A DNA stretch of 64,000 bases, from positions 1 to 64,000 of the forward strand of contig JAEZRE010000007.1 of the NCBI GenBank assembly GCA_023412915.1. Direction: 5' to 3'. How positions within the stretch are numbered: the first letter of the stretch is position 1; each line of letters begins with the position of its first letter. This document shows, piece by piece, positions 17,647 to 26,972 of the stretch. Source of the DNA: Bacillota bacterium. GTDB taxonomy: Bacteria > Bacillota > Clostridia > Acetivibrionales > DTU013. A program made the position numbers and the translations under genes. The notes under the pieces are model-generated. The model was not told the DNA's origin. It did not search any database and saw nothing but the letters and a program-made list of their open reading frames with translations.

Positions 17647-17871
17647 TTGGACGAGAAGTATAGCAGAATTGATATTACCAACGATCTAATGGTAAAATAT
17701 CAGCATTATCTGCGGCCTGAAATTAAGACTATATCAATAAGCCAGTCTAATGAAGATGTATGGTTAGAAACCCTATCGATAACTATTATAAATGATAAAG
17801 GATGGACTAAGGAAACCATTAATCGGATTAGTTTAGATTTTATTAGTGAAAATGATGATATTAGAAGATAG
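17647..17871 (+). CDS. Hypothetical 74-residue protein
   Basis: TTG start at 17647 preceded by GAGGAGGGG at 17633-17641, an unusually strong ribosome site that supports the call. The protein is acidic and Ile-rich with ordered-looking beta strands (VWLETLSITIIND). No membrane segment or known motif. It lies just after the restriction remnant in a region of accessory genes; function unknown. Confidence 0.55.
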   Translation: MDEKYSRIDITNDLMVKYQHYLRPEIKTISISQSNEDVWLETLSITIINDKGWTKETINRISLDFISENDDIRR

Positions 17872-18036
17872 TTGTAATCTGAATTAATGCTCGTGTTGCC
17901 CATTATGCCTAAACCAACTTCAACAAACATTTTTATAAGCTTGCATTATCCATATAATAGGAATAAGACTAATAATGTGAACCCTAGAAACAAGATATTT
18001 GGGGTGCAAATTTATTATTAAGATGTGAGGATTTCT

Positions 18037-19521
18037 ATGAAAACTTATAAGGAATTGATAGGCGGATTTGGCGGCAAAAGCGAAATACTGAATATGCAGC
18101 TAAGATACGAATCTGGGGAAGACGGAGCATTGGCCTGGTTGGGGCAGACTCAACAAAGAATAGCCGCCATTGACCAGGCGGGTATTAAGCTAAACGCCGT
18201 ATTGGAGTGGAATCTCGATGCCGAAGGTATTGCATCCGCCCTGGATCACGAATACAAGAGAACAGAGCGGCGAAGTCCATTGCACGGCATTCCGGTGCTG
18301 TTGAAGGACAATATCGACACCGGTGACAGCATGCATACCTCTGCAGGCAGTCTTGCACTCGCCAAACGATACGCTTCGCAAGACGCATTCATTGTAACGA
18401 AGCTTCGCGCAGCGGGAGCAGTTATCTGTGGCAAAACGAACATGACGGAGTTTGCCAATTTCATGACCGATAATATGCCCAATGGCTATTCTTCCCGGGG
18501 CGGGCAGGTAAAGCACGTATGGAAGGCTGATGGAGATCCATCCGGTTCGTCAACCGGTTCGGCCGTGGCGGTGGCTGCCGGCTACGTGCCATTGGCAATA
18601 GGAACGGAAACGTGTGGTTCGATAATAAGTCCTGCAGCGGCAGCGGGAATTGTCGGATTGAAACCTACGGTGGGATGGGTTAGCAGGAAGGGCATTATTC
18701 CTATTGCACCCTCCCAGGACGTAGCCGGCCCTATGGCACGCACAGTTGCTGATTGTGCGTTGGCGTTTTCAATAATCTCAGGCTATGACCCCGCCGACCC
18801 TGTGACAGGATCATGTATCGACCGGCAAATACCGAAACCGGAGGACTTTCGAAAGTATTCGAACGGGTTGATTGGTGTACGTTTAGGAGTATTTATGCTG
18901 GACGATGAAGATAAGCCGGTAAAATACCCTGCCTTCCATAATGCCCTGCATCTGTTGGAGTCCCTGGGTGCGGAGATTATTCCGTTTTCGCCGCCAAAAG
19001 GTGCCGGAGAACATATGGGAACTGTTTTATTGCATGAATTTCACCCTGCTATGGACGCAGCACTCATGCATAGTACCGGATTCGTACACACAATGTCCGA
19101 TATTGCAGCTTTTAACGAAGCGCATGCCGATGAATGTCTGCGTTATGGGCAGACCAATATTTCAAAGGCGTTATCTTTGCCAAAGCCCATGTTGACTCCC
19201 GAATATTTTGAAGCTCGTGAAACGGCTCGAAATGCGCTTAGAGCATTGCAGAAGAGTTTTTCCGAATTATCGCTCGACGCAGTAGTTTCGTTATACGGAC
19301 TTGAGGCGTACCCGGTAACTGGTTGTCCGGCATTAACGCTGCCGGTCGGATATGACGAAGAGGAAGGCATACCTGTACCCATTGTAATCAATAGTCTACC
19401 GTTTACCGAAGGCAGTATTTTAGGTATAGGAATGGCATTGGAAACAGCATTGAATCTTAGTCTTCATCCGACTTTGATCACAAAAGGGGATAACTGTAAT
19501 CTGGGCAAAACGAAAGGATAA
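18037..19521 (+). CDS. Amidase-signature family hydrolase
   Basis: Ser-cisSer-Lys hydrolase of the amidase-signature family. The triad is visible as K90 (IPVLLKDNIDT), cis-Ser near 172 (DPSGSSTGSA) and nucleophile S195 (GTETCGSIISPA). The Cys in TETCGS replaces the usual Gly. ATG 18037 is preceded by GTGAGG; a GTG at 18025 overlaps that site. The 494 residues show no signal peptide, so it should be cytoplasmic. It resembles broad-specificity amidases rather than GatA, as no gatB/gatC is adjacent. It is flanked by unrelated genes, suggesting acquisition. Confidence 0.9.
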   Translation: MKTYKELIGGFGGKSEILNMQLRYESGEDGALAWLGQTQQRIAAIDQAGIKLNAVLEWNLDAEGIASALDHEYKRTERRSPLHGIPVLLKDNIDTGDSMHTSAGSLALAKRYASQDAFIVTKLRAAGAVICGKTNMTEFANFMTDNMPNGYSSRGGQVKHVWKADGDPSGSSTGSAVAVAAGYVPLAIGTETCGSIISPAAAAGIVGLKPTVGWVSRKGIIPIAPSQDVAGPMARTVADCALAFSIISGYDPADPVTGSCIDRQIPKPEDFRKYSNGLIGVRLGVFMLDDEDKPVKYPAFHNALHLLESLGAEIIPFSPPKGAGEHMGTVLLHEFHPAMDAALMHSTGFVHTMSDIAAFNEAHADECLRYGQTNISKALSLPKPMLTPEYFEARETARNALRALQKSFSELSLDAVVSLYGLEAYPVTGCPALTLPVGYDEEEGIPVPIVINSLPFTEGSILGIGMALETALNLSLHPTLITKGDNCNLGKTKG

Positions 19522-19663
19522 TTTGGGGCCGGCTCTATCTGGTGATAGTTGATTTGTCAGGCGGTAGAAGAGAAGTTTCCGATACGAAAGCTAATGTTGT
19601 AATAGATAAGGAAACTAGGGGTAAAATGATCATTTCGATGAGTTGAATATATTGCATAAAAGT

Positions 19664-19703
19664 ACCGCAGACCATTTTAATTACGGGGCTTGCGGTTTTT
19701 TTC
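19664..19703 (+). terminator. Terminator downstream of the amidase gene
   Basis: ACCGCA and TGCGGT (19664-19669 and 19691-19696) with a ~21-nt loop, followed by TTTTTTTCG. It lies about 140 bp after the stop. The remainder of the 19522-19898 gap holds two TATAAT boxes (19803-19808, 19833-19838) without good -35 partners, either of which may serve the next gene. Confidence 0.55.
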
Positions 19704-19898
19704 GTTTGGTTAAGACTAATTTCTCTAACCACAATTCCTATAATACAGTTGGCTTACAAAATAATATAAACAATGAAAAGATTCCCAATAATGGTGTCGA
19801 ATTATAATAGAAATATATTTGAAGAGTATATCTATAATGGGAAGCTCAAATGAATAGCATAAAAGAGTCACAATAGATAGGTTTTTTGGGGGATAACT

Positions 19899-20840
19899 AT
19901 GAGTACATCGACTGAAACTAAGATTACACTTGGGGAGTTGTTCAGAAAGTCGTGGTCGATATTTAACGAGAATTTATTTGCGATAATTATGGTGAATCTT
20001 ATTGTAGCTTTACCTGTAAATATCGTAAATTATGGCCTTTCCATTATTCGCAGAACCAGCTCGGTTAAATTTGTTTTTGATATATTATCGACGCTTGTGT
20101 CTTTAGTTGCCGGAATTGCGGCGTTAGCCACCGTATACATAGTCGTGAACACTTTGAACGGTAAGGCTCCCATGCCTTTGAAAGAGTCGATTTCCCTTGC
20201 ATACAAACGGTTCGGGACTTATGTTGGTACCGGTATATTGCAGGATATCATCACCTTTGCGCTTATTTTATTGTTCATCATTCCGGGAGTTATTTGGCTC
20301 GTTTATTACGCATTTATGAGTCAGGTTATTGCTCTGACTGATTATAAATGGAAGGGCGCGCTGAATTACAGCAAATCCGTCGTTAAAGGCAATTGGTGGA
20401 AGGTGTTTGGCAACTTAGTAGCGCTCTCTCTGGTTCCATTGGTTATTTATTTCTGCATGTCTTTTCCTTATAGGTATTTAATAAAATCAAAACCGGAACT
20501 TGATGCCCTTATTATACTGATAAATGTGATTTCAAATGTCCTTTCCAGCTTTGTCAGTGTAGGTGCGACAATACTATATATAAATCTGGTAAGCGTTAAG
20601 GATGCTTCGGATAAAAAAACGACTGCCTACGAGAAAATAAACAATTACGTTAATAAGAATTCTACGATAGAATCCGGAGAAGCTGAAGACGCTGAAGAAA
20701 TCGGGAAGCTTGAGGCCTCAGAAGAACCAGAAGATTCAGATATATACGACAATTCGCCGAGGTGTTCTACCTGCGGCATAAAAGTCGAGCCCGGTCAGGC
20801 GGTCTGTCCGATGTGTCGTTCGATAATTCATAAAAAGTGA
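19899..20840 (+). CDS. Membrane protein with C-terminal zinc ribbon
   Basis: About six hydrophobic segments span residues ~25-235 (for example FAIIMVNLIVALPVNIV and ALILLFIIPGVIWLVYYAFM). The overall pattern resembles the multipass domain of glycerophosphodiester phosphodiesterase-type or DUF975-like membrane proteins. An acidic linker (residues ~255-290) leads to a zinc ribbon CSTCG...CPMC at the C-terminus. The ribosome site is GGGGG before ATG 19899. It stands alone between the amidase and a methyltransferase. Function unknown; a membrane-organising or stress role is possible. Confidence 0.7.
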   Translation: MSTSTETKITLGELFRKSWSIFNENLFAIIMVNLIVALPVNIVNYGLSIIRRTSSVKFVFDILSTLVSLVAGIAALATVYIVVNTLNGKAPMPLKESISLAYKRFGTYVGTGILQDIITFALILLFIIPGVIWLVYYAFMSQVIALTDYKWKGALNYSKSVVKGNWWKVFGNLVALSLVPLVIYFCMSFPYRYLIKSKPELDALIILINVISNVLSSFVSVGATILYINLVSVKDASDKKTTAYEKINNYVNKNSTIESGEAEDAEEIGKLEASEEPEDSDIYDNSPRCSTCGIKVEPGQAVCPMCRSIIHKK

Positions 20841-20950
20841 AAACATGGCTGTATAATGAAAAGTATGACTAATACCTGTTATCATGTCAAATAACAGGAA
20901 GATTTGCCATATGTGTCTATTGTATAATTGGTTATGAGGAAGTGACTAAT

Positions 20951-21616
20951 ATGGATAATTATTTAAATTATATGAAGGATTATTGGGACGGCCGTTTTGA
21001 AAGCGAAGAGAAGATATGGGGAGAACGCCCCAGCCATACGGCTAAATATGCGCTTGAACTATTTGAAGGCAAAAATATAAGCAGGATATTGGTTCCGGGT
21101 GCGGGTTACGGGCGGAATACGAAGCTTTTCAGCTCAAAAGGCTATTCCGTCACCGGTGTTGAAATATCCGAAGAGGCTTATAAAATAGCCCTTGCGTATG
21201 ATAAAGCAACAGAATTCCATAATTCATCGATTTTGGAGGTTAAGCTTCCGAAAGAAAGCTATGATGCTATATACTGCTTCAATGTACTTCATTTGTTCAG
21301 GGAGAGCGGGCGCGCTCTGTTCCTCGAAATGTGTTTCAATTGGCTGAAACCAGGGGGCGTCGCCTTTTTTACAGTTTTTTCAACGGAAGAAAAAAGCTAT
21401 GGAAAAGGCGATGAAATTGAGAAAAATACATTTGAAAGCAAACAGGGAAGACCGGTTCATTATTTTTCCGACCAGGATATAAAGAGTCATTTTTCAAAAT
21501 TTGATATTCGGGAGACCGGTTTGATGGAAGACACTGAGAATCATGGCGATGAAGGGGAGCATGTTCATACTTTACGATACGTCTTTGCTCAAAAAAGATT
21601 TCAGGACATAATATGA
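20951..21616 (+). CDS. Class I SAM-dependent methyltransferase
   Basis: Rossmann-fold methyltransferase with motif I ILVPGAGYGRNTKLF, the acidic end of strand 2 (VTGVEIS) and motif IV YDAIYCFNVLHLF. N-terminal YWDGRF...IWGERPS resembles TehB/thiopurine-type enzymes. ATG 20951 follows GAGGAAG at good spacing; a GTG at 20942 lies within the ribosome site. 221 residues. The substrate is unknown. The 91-residue Cys-rich gene follows 160 bp later. Confidence 0.88.
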   Translation: MDNYLNYMKDYWDGRFESEEKIWGERPSHTAKYALELFEGKNISRILVPGAGYGRNTKLFSSKGYSVTGVEISEEAYKIALAYDKATEFHNSSILEVKLPKESYDAIYCFNVLHLFRESGRALFLEMCFNWLKPGGVAFFTVFSTEEKSYGKGDEIEKNTFESKQGRPVHYFSDQDIKSHFSKFDIRETGLMEDTENHGDEGEHVHTLRYVFAQKRFQDII

Positions 21617-21656
21617 CGGACCGTTTAGTGCTGTCGTACTTACGCGCGTAATCATT

Positions 21657-21672
21657 TGCGGTAAACACCGCA
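21657..21672. terminator. Short stem-loop after the methyltransferase gene
   Basis: TGCGGT-AAAC-ACCGCA is a 6-bp stem with a 4-nt loop; the following GGTTTCCTT is only weakly T-rich. Confidence 0.35.
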
Positions 21673-21776
21673 GGTTTCCTTAGTGCGGACAAATATCTGT
21701 TCAGTTCATGAATAAAACGCTATATACCAGCATATAAAGTGAATTGAATAATATTTGTTGCAAGGAGGAGTATGCT

Positions 21777-22052
21777 ATGATCGACAAGTATGATCTGGAC
21801 TTATTAAGTGAAATTGAGCTGGGCTTTTCAGCAAGGGATATTAAAACGTCGAATAATTCTGAATCGGTGCTTTTTGATAGCGGTTTTGAAGGCTGGCCAT
21901 CCGCATATAAAAGCGGCTGTTTAACCTCAGGCTTAGAATCAGGCTGTGCCGATGGCTGCCAGCCTGCGCGCATCGAAGCAAAGTCGGACTGCGTGAAACG
22001 TAGTGACACTTGGTATGCTTTCCTACACAAGTGTTGGAGAAATATAGTATAA
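21777..22052 (+). CDS. Hypothetical Cys-rich 91-residue protein
   Basis: ATG 21777 follows a near-perfect AAGGAGGAG at 21762-21770, which argues for translation. The N-terminal third is acidic (MIDKYDLDLLSEIELGF), then comes a Gly/Ser/Cys-rich part with five cysteines, three of them in SGC, SGC and DGC contexts within 20 residues. No family is recognised. A precursor peptide with an acidic leader is conceivable, but no dedicated maturation enzyme is adjacent; it may instead be the shortened remnant of a larger gene. Confidence 0.5.
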   Translation: MIDKYDLDLLSEIELGFSARDIKTSNNSESVLFDSGFEGWPSAYKSGCLTSGLESGCADGCQPARIEAKSDCVKRSDTWYAFLHKCWRNIV

Positions 22053-22166
22053 TCAAAATGACTATATCGATTAACCGGAGCTTATGGCATCGGAGAACAG
22101 GTTACGGTTCGGTTGCAAATCCATTACTATACAGGACATGCGGTTTTTATAAGGAGACATATTTTA

Positions 22167-22634
22167 ATGAGAAGATCAGACAAGGAAATAACGGACAAGC
22201 ATCAAATAGCTGAGATACTGCAAAAGGCTGAAGTGATCAGGGTCGCCATGGTCGATGACGGCGAACCTTATATCGTCGCGATGAATTTCGCATATTCAGG
22301 CCCGGATAATTGCATTTACCTGCATTCTGCGGCAGCGGGCAGGAAAATCGACATTTTGGAGAAAAACAACAGGGTTGCTTTCCAGACTGAGATCGATGCC
22401 GAAACGGTGCTTCGGGAGGTCGCATGCGACTCAACCGCCAGGTACAGGAGCGTTTGCGGCACTGGAAGGATATGTTTCGTCAGGGACGTCGAAGAAAAAA
22501 GGAAGCTGCTCGACGCGATCATGCTGAAATACAGCGGCAGAAGCGGCTTTACATATTCGGAAAGGGCTATTGACGGGACTTTGGGCATGAGGCTCGAAAT
22601 AGATTCTCTCACAGGCAAAAAATCCGGATATTGA
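22167..22634 (+). CDS. Pyridoxamine-5'-phosphate-oxidase-fold, Nim-like protein
   Basis: Split-barrel flavin-binding protein of the type often annotated as nitroimidazole resistance. Visible marks are RVAMVDDGEPYIVAMNFAY, the YLHSAAAGRKIDIL cofactor-binding stretch and FQTEIDAE. ATG 22167 with AAGGAGA nine bases upstream gives 155 residues; the in-frame ATG at 22113 has no ribosome site. Probably an FMN-dependent reductase or oxidase; substrate and resistance role are not shown by the sequence. Confidence 0.85.
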   Translation: MRRSDKEITDKHQIAEILQKAEVIRVAMVDDGEPYIVAMNFAYSGPDNCIYLHSAAAGRKIDILEKNNRVAFQTEIDAETVLREVACDSTARYRSVCGTGRICFVRDVEEKRKLLDAIMLKYSGRSGFTYSERAIDGTLGMRLEIDSLTGKKSGY

Positions 22635-22684
22635 GATAAACGCGTGCTGGCGCAATTACAAGTCATATACAAGATGCTTTCGTC

Positions 22685-22880
22685 AGCTTATCGTACTACT
22701 GCAGACCCGTTCCTGGCAGGACGGGTCTCAACATGCTTTTAGCTAATCGTACTACTGCAAGCCCCGTTCCTGGTAGAACAGGTCTCAACCATGCTTTTAT
22801 CAGCTTATCGCACCACAGCAGACCAGTTCTTAGCAGAACGGGTCTGAACATGCTATTGCAGATCAGTCGTACAACTGTCC
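22685..22880. repeat. Array of ~56-62-bp hairpin repeats
   Basis: Three degenerate copies and a partial fourth begin with an AGCT(T/A)ATCG-like motif at 22685, 22741, 22802 and about 22864. Each full copy contains an interrupted palindrome (AGACCCGTTCCT with AGGACGGGTCT in the first) followed by CTCAACATGCTTTT-like sequence. It fills the gap before the cell-wall amidase gene. It is not CRISPR: there are no unique spacers. The rest of the 22635-23015 gap holds no gene. Confidence 0.75.
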
Positions 22881-23015
22881 CTACTCATCGGCTCATTTCA
22901 CTAATATTACAATATGGTTAATAATTGGTGAAACAATAGGATAATCGGCAGACCTGTCGAATTATATCATGTATGCTTTTTGTCAACAAATGAGAAATTC
23001 AACAGGGGTGTCATA

Positions 23016-24665
23016 ATGAAACGATTCGCAGCAGCAGTTCTCGCAGTGATCCTCTCCTGTGTTTTCACAGGCGGTTCAATTATTCTGGCTACTCCTGTTG
23101 CCTTCCTGCAGCCAAAGCCTATCAGCGTTCAATACAGCCGCAACGGAGTATACGAGGTCATACGCATAAACGCGGAGGGCTACACGGATTATGACTCGAT
23201 GGAGCTCAAGGATCCACTTAGGCTGGTCATTGATCTGAAAAACACAAAGTCGCCTGTTGATCAGACTTGTATAAAGGCTGGCGGCGCATACGTCAAGCTT
23301 GTAAGGTGTGCGGAACATACCATGGGAACGAGCCGCGTAGTTCTTGAATTGAACGAAGGCTATGAATACTCGGCTGAGCCCGGCAGAAACGGCATTACCG
23401 TATATGTGACAAAAAAACGGGCTCAGGAGACTCTGGACAGGGCGCAGGCCATTTCATTCGGAGGGACCGATTACGGTATCGGTCTGGATACGGCGTTGAC
23501 AAGTGATGTTGTGCGAATATCCCTGAAAAGCCTTAAAGGCCGCCAGATCTCGAGGCTTACCGCGCCTGACCGGCTCGTGCTGACCATACCTGACGCAGGC
23601 GTATTCGGCTCTGATATTAACTTAAATGTAAACAGCAGGCAGATCGGCGCCTTCAGCTATAAAAAGACCGGCTCGGGAGGAGCTGTAATCACCATAAACC
23701 TGAAGGGGCAGTTTCAGTATGAATTCGGCGAATCCGACAGCCAGCTTGTTTTAACCCTCCATTGGCCCAATTATACCAGTGTTTACTATAACAGCAGCAA
23801 CGACAGGGTCTATTTCACCATGAGCGATACCAGACTCACCGAAGGTGCGAAAGACCTGAAGCTTCTTTATACCGACGATTATGATAAAGCGGGAAACCGC
23901 TATACGATCACCTTTCCAACCTCGCAGTCCGTCATCAGGGAGGGCAGATTGGACATTAACGACGCATACCTGAAATCCTTCGAGGTAAAATTGAATCCTA
24001 AGGCTGGTACGACCTCCCTCATATTCACGGGAAACGGGAAGAATGCCTACCTTGCGTTCACCCGTGAATCCGGGCTCACGACGATAACGGTTATGAAGCC
24101 TGCGTCAGACGGCCGGGAACTGGTGGTGATCGACGCCGGTCACGGTGGTTACGCTGCGGGAACGGTTTATGGAACCGCGGAGGAGAAGAACCTGAACCTC
24201 GATATGGCAAAACGGCTCGATGCGCTGCTGACGAGCAGGGGCATAAGAACCTATATGTTAAGAAGCGATGACAACGGCCTGGATAACTATGAAAGAGTCT
24301 ATATCGCAAACAAGCTTGCTGCCAGCCTCTATTTGAGCATCCATGTGAACGCGATGGATGACAGGAGCTACAGCGGCACGATGACGCTGTACTGCTCGAG
24401 CGATAACGGAGGTTTTACAGGAAAAAGCTTCGCAAGCATAATTCAGAAAAATCTGCTATCTGCGCTAAGCACTGAGGACCGGGGGGTCAATTTAAGACCC
24501 GATCTGATAGTGCTCAGGGAGACGTCGATGCCTTCGGCGCTGGCTGAGGTAGCTTTCCTGTCGAACAAGTACGACCGGGCCAACCTGCTGGAGCCGTCCT
24601 TCAGGCAGAAGGCAGCCCAGGCATTGTGCGATTCCGTAGTACAATCCCTTCCAAGACTGGATTGA
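23016..24665 (+). CDS. N-acetylmuramoyl-L-alanine amidase with AMIN domain
   Basis: Zinc hydrolase that cuts the lactyl-amide bond between MurNAc and the stem peptide. MKRFAAAVLAVILSCVFTGG is a signal peptide; ATG 23016 follows AGGGGTG, and the in-frame ATG at 22980 would hide the signal. AMIN-like wall-targeting segments occupy residues ~30-350. The C-terminal Amidase_3 domain has H376 (DAGHGG), E390 (EEKNLNL), H443 (SIHVNA) and E511 (LAEVAFLSN), all four expected residues. It heads a cluster with gerM and may act in sporulation or division. Confidence 0.93.
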   Translation: MKRFAAAVLAVILSCVFTGGSIILATPVAFLQPKPISVQYSRNGVYEVIRINAEGYTDYDSMELKDPLRLVIDLKNTKSPVDQTCIKAGGAYVKLVRCAEHTMGTSRVVLELNEGYEYSAEPGRNGITVYVTKKRAQETLDRAQAISFGGTDYGIGLDTALTSDVVRISLKSLKGRQISRLTAPDRLVLTIPDAGVFGSDINLNVNSRQIGAFSYKKTGSGGAVITINLKGQFQYEFGESDSQLVLTLHWPNYTSVYYNSSNDRVYFTMSDTRLTEGAKDLKLLYTDDYDKAGNRYTITFPTSQSVIREGRLDINDAYLKSFEVKLNPKAGTTSLIFTGNGKNAYLAFTRESGLTTITVMKPASDGRELVVIDAGHGGYAAGTVYGTAEEKNLNLDMAKRLDALLTSRGIRTYMLRSDDNGLDNYERVYIANKLAASLYLSIHVNAMDDRSYSGTMTLYCSSDNGGFTGKSFASIIQKNLLSALSTEDRGVNLRPDLIVLRETSMPSALAEVAFLSNKYDRANLLEPSFRQKAAQALCDSVVQSLPRLD

Positions 24666-24720
24666 TTCTCTTCGTATACCAGGCCGGAATGATATTTGTA
24701 TAAATATCTATAAAAAAAAA

Positions 24721-24753
24721 CAGTGGAATTTATGAATTCTACTGATTTTTTTT
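24721..24753. terminator. Bidirectional terminator after the wall amidase
   Basis: CAGTGGAATT and AATTCTACTG pair around TATG (24721-24744) with one mismatch; nine A/T-run bases follow (ATTTTTTTT), and an A run precedes it. Confidence 0.8.
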
Positions 24754-24898
24754 ATGTACCTGGTATGGTAACATGGAGTGAAAGAATTTGATATTTTTGA
24801 CAACTAAATATGGAAAGGCAATATACTGTGGGAAATACTAGAAACCTTTTAAGTTGTCCATAATCTCCATAAAATGTAATGTTTTACAGGAGGACGAT

Positions 24899-26242
24899 AT
24901 GAAAAGGTTTATAGCTGTTTTTCTAAGCATACAATTAATGCTGCTTGCGGGATGCGCACTGCCTTTTTTCGGTAATTCGAAGGACGAACCGTCTTCGCTC
25001 GCCGAGGGACAGGAAATGGTGCAGATGCCTGCCGATGACAGTTCGAAGGCAACTGGCGGAGGGTCCATAAACATTTCAGGGTCCGGAATCGCTGCCAATG
25101 CGGGCAATAATGGAGCAACGGACAATACGTCGGTGGCAGTATCCGGAGGCGCAATAAGCGGTAACGCGGGCAATTCCGGCAGCAACACCGGTGCCGGTAC
25201 GACGGCTGACCCACAGGCTTCTGCCGGAACATCGGCCGACGCAGCAGCGTTGACCGGTGACAATGCTTCTTCGGTAAGTGAAACGCAGGGTGATGCGCTG
25301 AATGGCTTAACGCCTGAAGGCACAGGAGTTATGGCGGCGGAAAGCGGTTCTGACAGCAGCGCCTATTATTCCGAGCCAAGAAGACCTGTAACGGTTTATT
25401 ACCAGGATGGCGACGGATACCTTGTGCCGATGACAAGATGGATCGAGTCCCAGCAGGGCATCGCACGGGCGGCGGTCAGTCTGTTACTCGACAGTGCGCT
25501 TAACCGGGAGGAGATCGCCTACTACGGAGTTTATCCTGTCCTGCCTGCCAATACTGAGATACTGGGCATCGATATACGAAATGGTATTGCGGTGATCGAT
25601 TTCAGCAGGAACCTGCTTAATTACGGGAACGTGAAAGCGGAAAGAAATATTATAGCATCGATAGTATATACGCTGACTGAATTTGACACCATATACGGCG
25701 TCAGGATATTGATAAACGGATACCCTCAGGGAGTAATGAAATACGGCTCGGATCTCACCTATGAGCTTGGCAGGGAGGATGTTGCGATAAACGCAGACCC
25801 CTCGGTGCTGGTAAGCGGCAGTGAAAAGGAAGACGTGTTTTTCCTGAAAAAGGCAAATACCGGGTATACTTATCCGGTGCCCGTGACAATGGTCAGCGCG
25901 GGCGGGTCGGGAAGCCGGCCGGAAGAACTTGTCAAGCTTCTTCTCGGTACCGTTTCAAAAGACGGGCTTGATTCTGAAATGCCCGTTGGAGCGAGGCTGC
26001 TGGGTGCAAGCACAAAAGACGGAGTGATAACGCTGAACTTCAGCGGCGAGTTTGCGAATTACGGAGGAACCTCGAGGGAGGAAGGCATTCTGAAGCAATT
26101 GGCCTATACCCTCAGACAGTGCAAGGATATTAAGAAGATAAAGCTCCAGGTGGAAGGCCGTGAAGCGGTACTTCCCGAAGGTACGGACATATCTGACGGA
26201 CTGGCGATACCCGTGACCGTAAACGATGTGATGGATAGATAA
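24899..26242 (+). CDS. gerM: Lipoprotein with two GerM domains
   Basis: Spore-germination/sporulation GerM-type lipoprotein. MKRFIAVFLSIQLMLLAGC gives a lipobox with Cys19; ATG 24899 follows AGGAGG. A Gly/Ser/Ala/Thr-rich linker covers ~40-160. Two GerM repeats follow (about 165-300 and 310-445), each with the SLLLDS or KLLLGT helix and the VIDFSRN or TLNFSGEF strand. In B. subtilis GerM is a two-domain protein involved in sporulation. The neighbours rdgB and the YsnB-type gene match the B. subtilis gerM-rph-ysnA-ysnB order, but rph is missing. Confidence 0.9.
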   Translation: MKRFIAVFLSIQLMLLAGCALPFFGNSKDEPSSLAEGQEMVQMPADDSSKATGGGSINISGSGIAANAGNNGATDNTSVAVSGGAISGNAGNSGSNTGAGTTADPQASAGTSADAAALTGDNASSVSETQGDALNGLTPEGTGVMAAESGSDSSAYYSEPRRPVTVYYQDGDGYLVPMTRWIESQQGIARAAVSLLLDSALNREEIAYYGVYPVLPANTEILGIDIRNGIAVIDFSRNLLNYGNVKAERNIIASIVYTLTEFDTIYGVRILINGYPQGVMKYGSDLTYELGREDVAINADPSVLVSGSEKEDVFFLKKANTGYTYPVPVTMVSAGGSGSRPEELVKLLLGTVSKDGLDSEMPVGARLLGASTKDGVITLNFSGEFANYGGTSREEGILKQLAYTLRQCKDIKKIKLQVEGREAVLPEGTDISDGLAIPVTVNDVMDR

Positions 26243-26295
26243 GATACATTTGATATTCTGGTACGTATAATAACAGTGAAGAAGGATGCTTCTGC

Positions 26296-26949
26296 TTGGA
26301 TAGCATGGTGGCGAAAATGATAACGGAACCGGTACAAATCGTCGTGGCAACGAAAAACAAGGGGAAACTGGAGGAGTTCGCTCAGCTTCTTTCCCCGTTT
26401 CCATGCAGGGTCGTTTCGATGACGGAAGCGGGAGTTACCGAAGATATAGAGGAAAATGGCAGTACATTCGAAGAAAACGCTGTTATAAAGGCTAAAAGCG
26501 TATGGGAAGCAACAGGCGGCATGGTACTGGCGGACGACTCGGGACTTGAAGTCGATGCACTCGACGGTGCGCCGGGGGTCTATTCTGCAAGATATGCAGG
26601 CGAAGGTGCGACGGATGCCGACAGGAACGAAAAGCTGCTTCGCGCGCTGAACGGGGTACCTGAGGATAAACGGTCGGCCAGATTTGTCTGCGCGATCGCA
26701 GCCGTATTCCCTGATGGAAGCAGTATTGTGGTAAGAGATACCTGTGAAGGTTATATAGCTTTTGAACCGAAGGGGAGCAAGGGCTTCGGATATGATCCGC
26801 TGTTCTATGTTCCCGGATACGGCCTTACTGTGGCCCAGATGGAGTCCGACCTGAAAAACAGGATCAGCCATCGCGGCAAAGCGATGATAAAGCTGGCTGA
26901 ACAACTGAGAAAACAGTGGGATGAAAGAATGGACAGCGGCATGCAGTGA
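26296..26949 (+). CDS. rdgB: XTP/dITP diphosphatase (RdgB/HAM1 family)
   Basis: House-cleaning pyrophosphatase that removes deaminated purine nucleotides. VVATKNKGKLEEF (substrate loop), LADDSGLEVDAL (catalytic Asp), GFGYDPLFYVPGY and ISHRGKA are all intact. The start could be TTG 26296 (GAAGGA nine bases upstream) or ATG 26317 (GGTGG upstream); both leave the first motif intact. The stop overlaps an upstream in-frame extension of the next gene, whose real ATG lies 23 bp later. Confidence 0.94.
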   Translation: MDSMVAKMITEPVQIVVATKNKGKLEEFAQLLSPFPCRVVSMTEAGVTEDIEENGSTFEENAVIKAKSVWEATGGMVLADDSGLEVDALDGAPGVYSARYAGEGATDADRNEKLLRALNGVPEDKRSARFVCAIAAVFPDGSSIVVRDTCEGYIAFEPKGSKGFGYDPLFYVPGYGLTVAQMESDLKNRISHRGKAMIKLAEQLRKQWDERMDSGMQ

Positions 26950-26972
26950 CGCAATTTTGGGGGTTTATTTCA

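Noticed and set aside
21701..22030. 109-codon minus-strand frame over the Cys-rich gene
   Set aside because: No ribosome site, whereas the plus-strand frame has a near-perfect one.
22685..22880. CRISPR array
   Set aside because: Repeats are degenerate along the whole ~60-bp unit, there are no unique spacers and no cas genes.
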